Shown here in pieces: positions 44,811 through 44,999 of a stretch of DNA of 44,999 bases. This DNA comes from an uncultured Rhodospirillales bacterium (GTDB lineage Bacteria; Pseudomonadota; Alphaproteobacteria; Acetobacterales; Acetobacteraceae), in the NCBI GenBank assembly GCA_903881515.1, contig CAIRTN010000360.1, forward strand, positions 1-44,999, given 5' to 3'. Position numbers and translations under genes: made by a program. Numbering within the stretch: position 1 is the first letter of the stretch; every line of letters begins with the position of its first letter. Under the pieces are notes generated by a model. That model saw only the letters and a program-made list of their open reading frames with translations, ran no database searches and was not told the DNA's origin.

Positions 44811-44825
44811 GAACAAAACATGAAC
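44811..44825. promoter_or_regulatory. Candidate LexA (SOS) box GTTC-N7-GTTC
   Basis: GAACAAAACATGAAC (reverse complement GTTCATGTTTTGTTC) exactly matches the alphaproteobacterial LexA consensus spacing; overlaps the start codon of the ORF at 44820. Confidence 0.6.
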
Positions 44826-44999
44826 ATATTCACCCCCCTCCTCACAGCTCTGAAAGGTACCTGCGCCCCCACGTGGCGAAGCTGCGTCCGCTTGCCGGCG
44901 ATGATCCTGCTTTGGCTCGAACTGCGCCGCCTCGCCACTGCGCTCGATGAAATGTTCACCGCCTGGCGCGCCGGCCTGCTGCCGCCGCTCGCGCCGTCC
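44820..44999 (+). CDS. Hypothetical protein (partial, runs off window end)
   Basis: ATG at 44820 with AGGA at 44809-44812; MNIFTPLLTALKGTCAPTWRSCVRLPAMILLWLELRRLATALDEMFTAWRAGLLPPLAPS, open to the window edge. Confidence 0.5.
   Translation, partial: MNIFTPLLTALKGTCAPTWRSCVRLPAMILLWLELRRLATALDEMFTAWRAGLLPPLAPS

Overview
GC-rich window, most consistent with an alphaproteobacterium (probably Acetobacteraceae-like; inferred from synteny and composition, not from a search). The left half is a conserved housekeeping block read on the minus strand: tig, clpP, clpX, lon, hup, tRNA-Val, tRNA-Asp, then nuoA-nuoM (nuoM cut off by the window edge), with a tRNA-Leu just upstream of tig. The right half is more mixed: a TPP-dependent transketolase/PDH-E1-like enzyme with nnrDE; an orphan ParA-like ATPase; an EamA transporter gene with an apparent 1-nt frameshift; a Tat-exported dienelactone hydrolase; a metA - diaminopropionate ammonia-lyase - amidase gene run; a DenD-like dehydrogenase; a divergent ClC protein; pbpC with a thioester alpha-2-macroglobulin; chaC/mscL; and two tandem PuuE-like deacetylases. 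The strongest non-coding signals are: (1) a four-way-junction leader upstream of metA resembling the SAM-I/SAM-IV riboswitch clan; (2) a composite palindromic repeat near mscL with a further partial copy about 2.3 kb away; (3) a REP-like palindrome preceded by GTAG; (4) a GTTC-N7-GTTC alphaproteobacterial LexA-type site at the start of a small ORF at the window end. No CRISPR array, transposase or prophage was recognised. No wholly new multi-gene system can be claimed from sequence reading alone.
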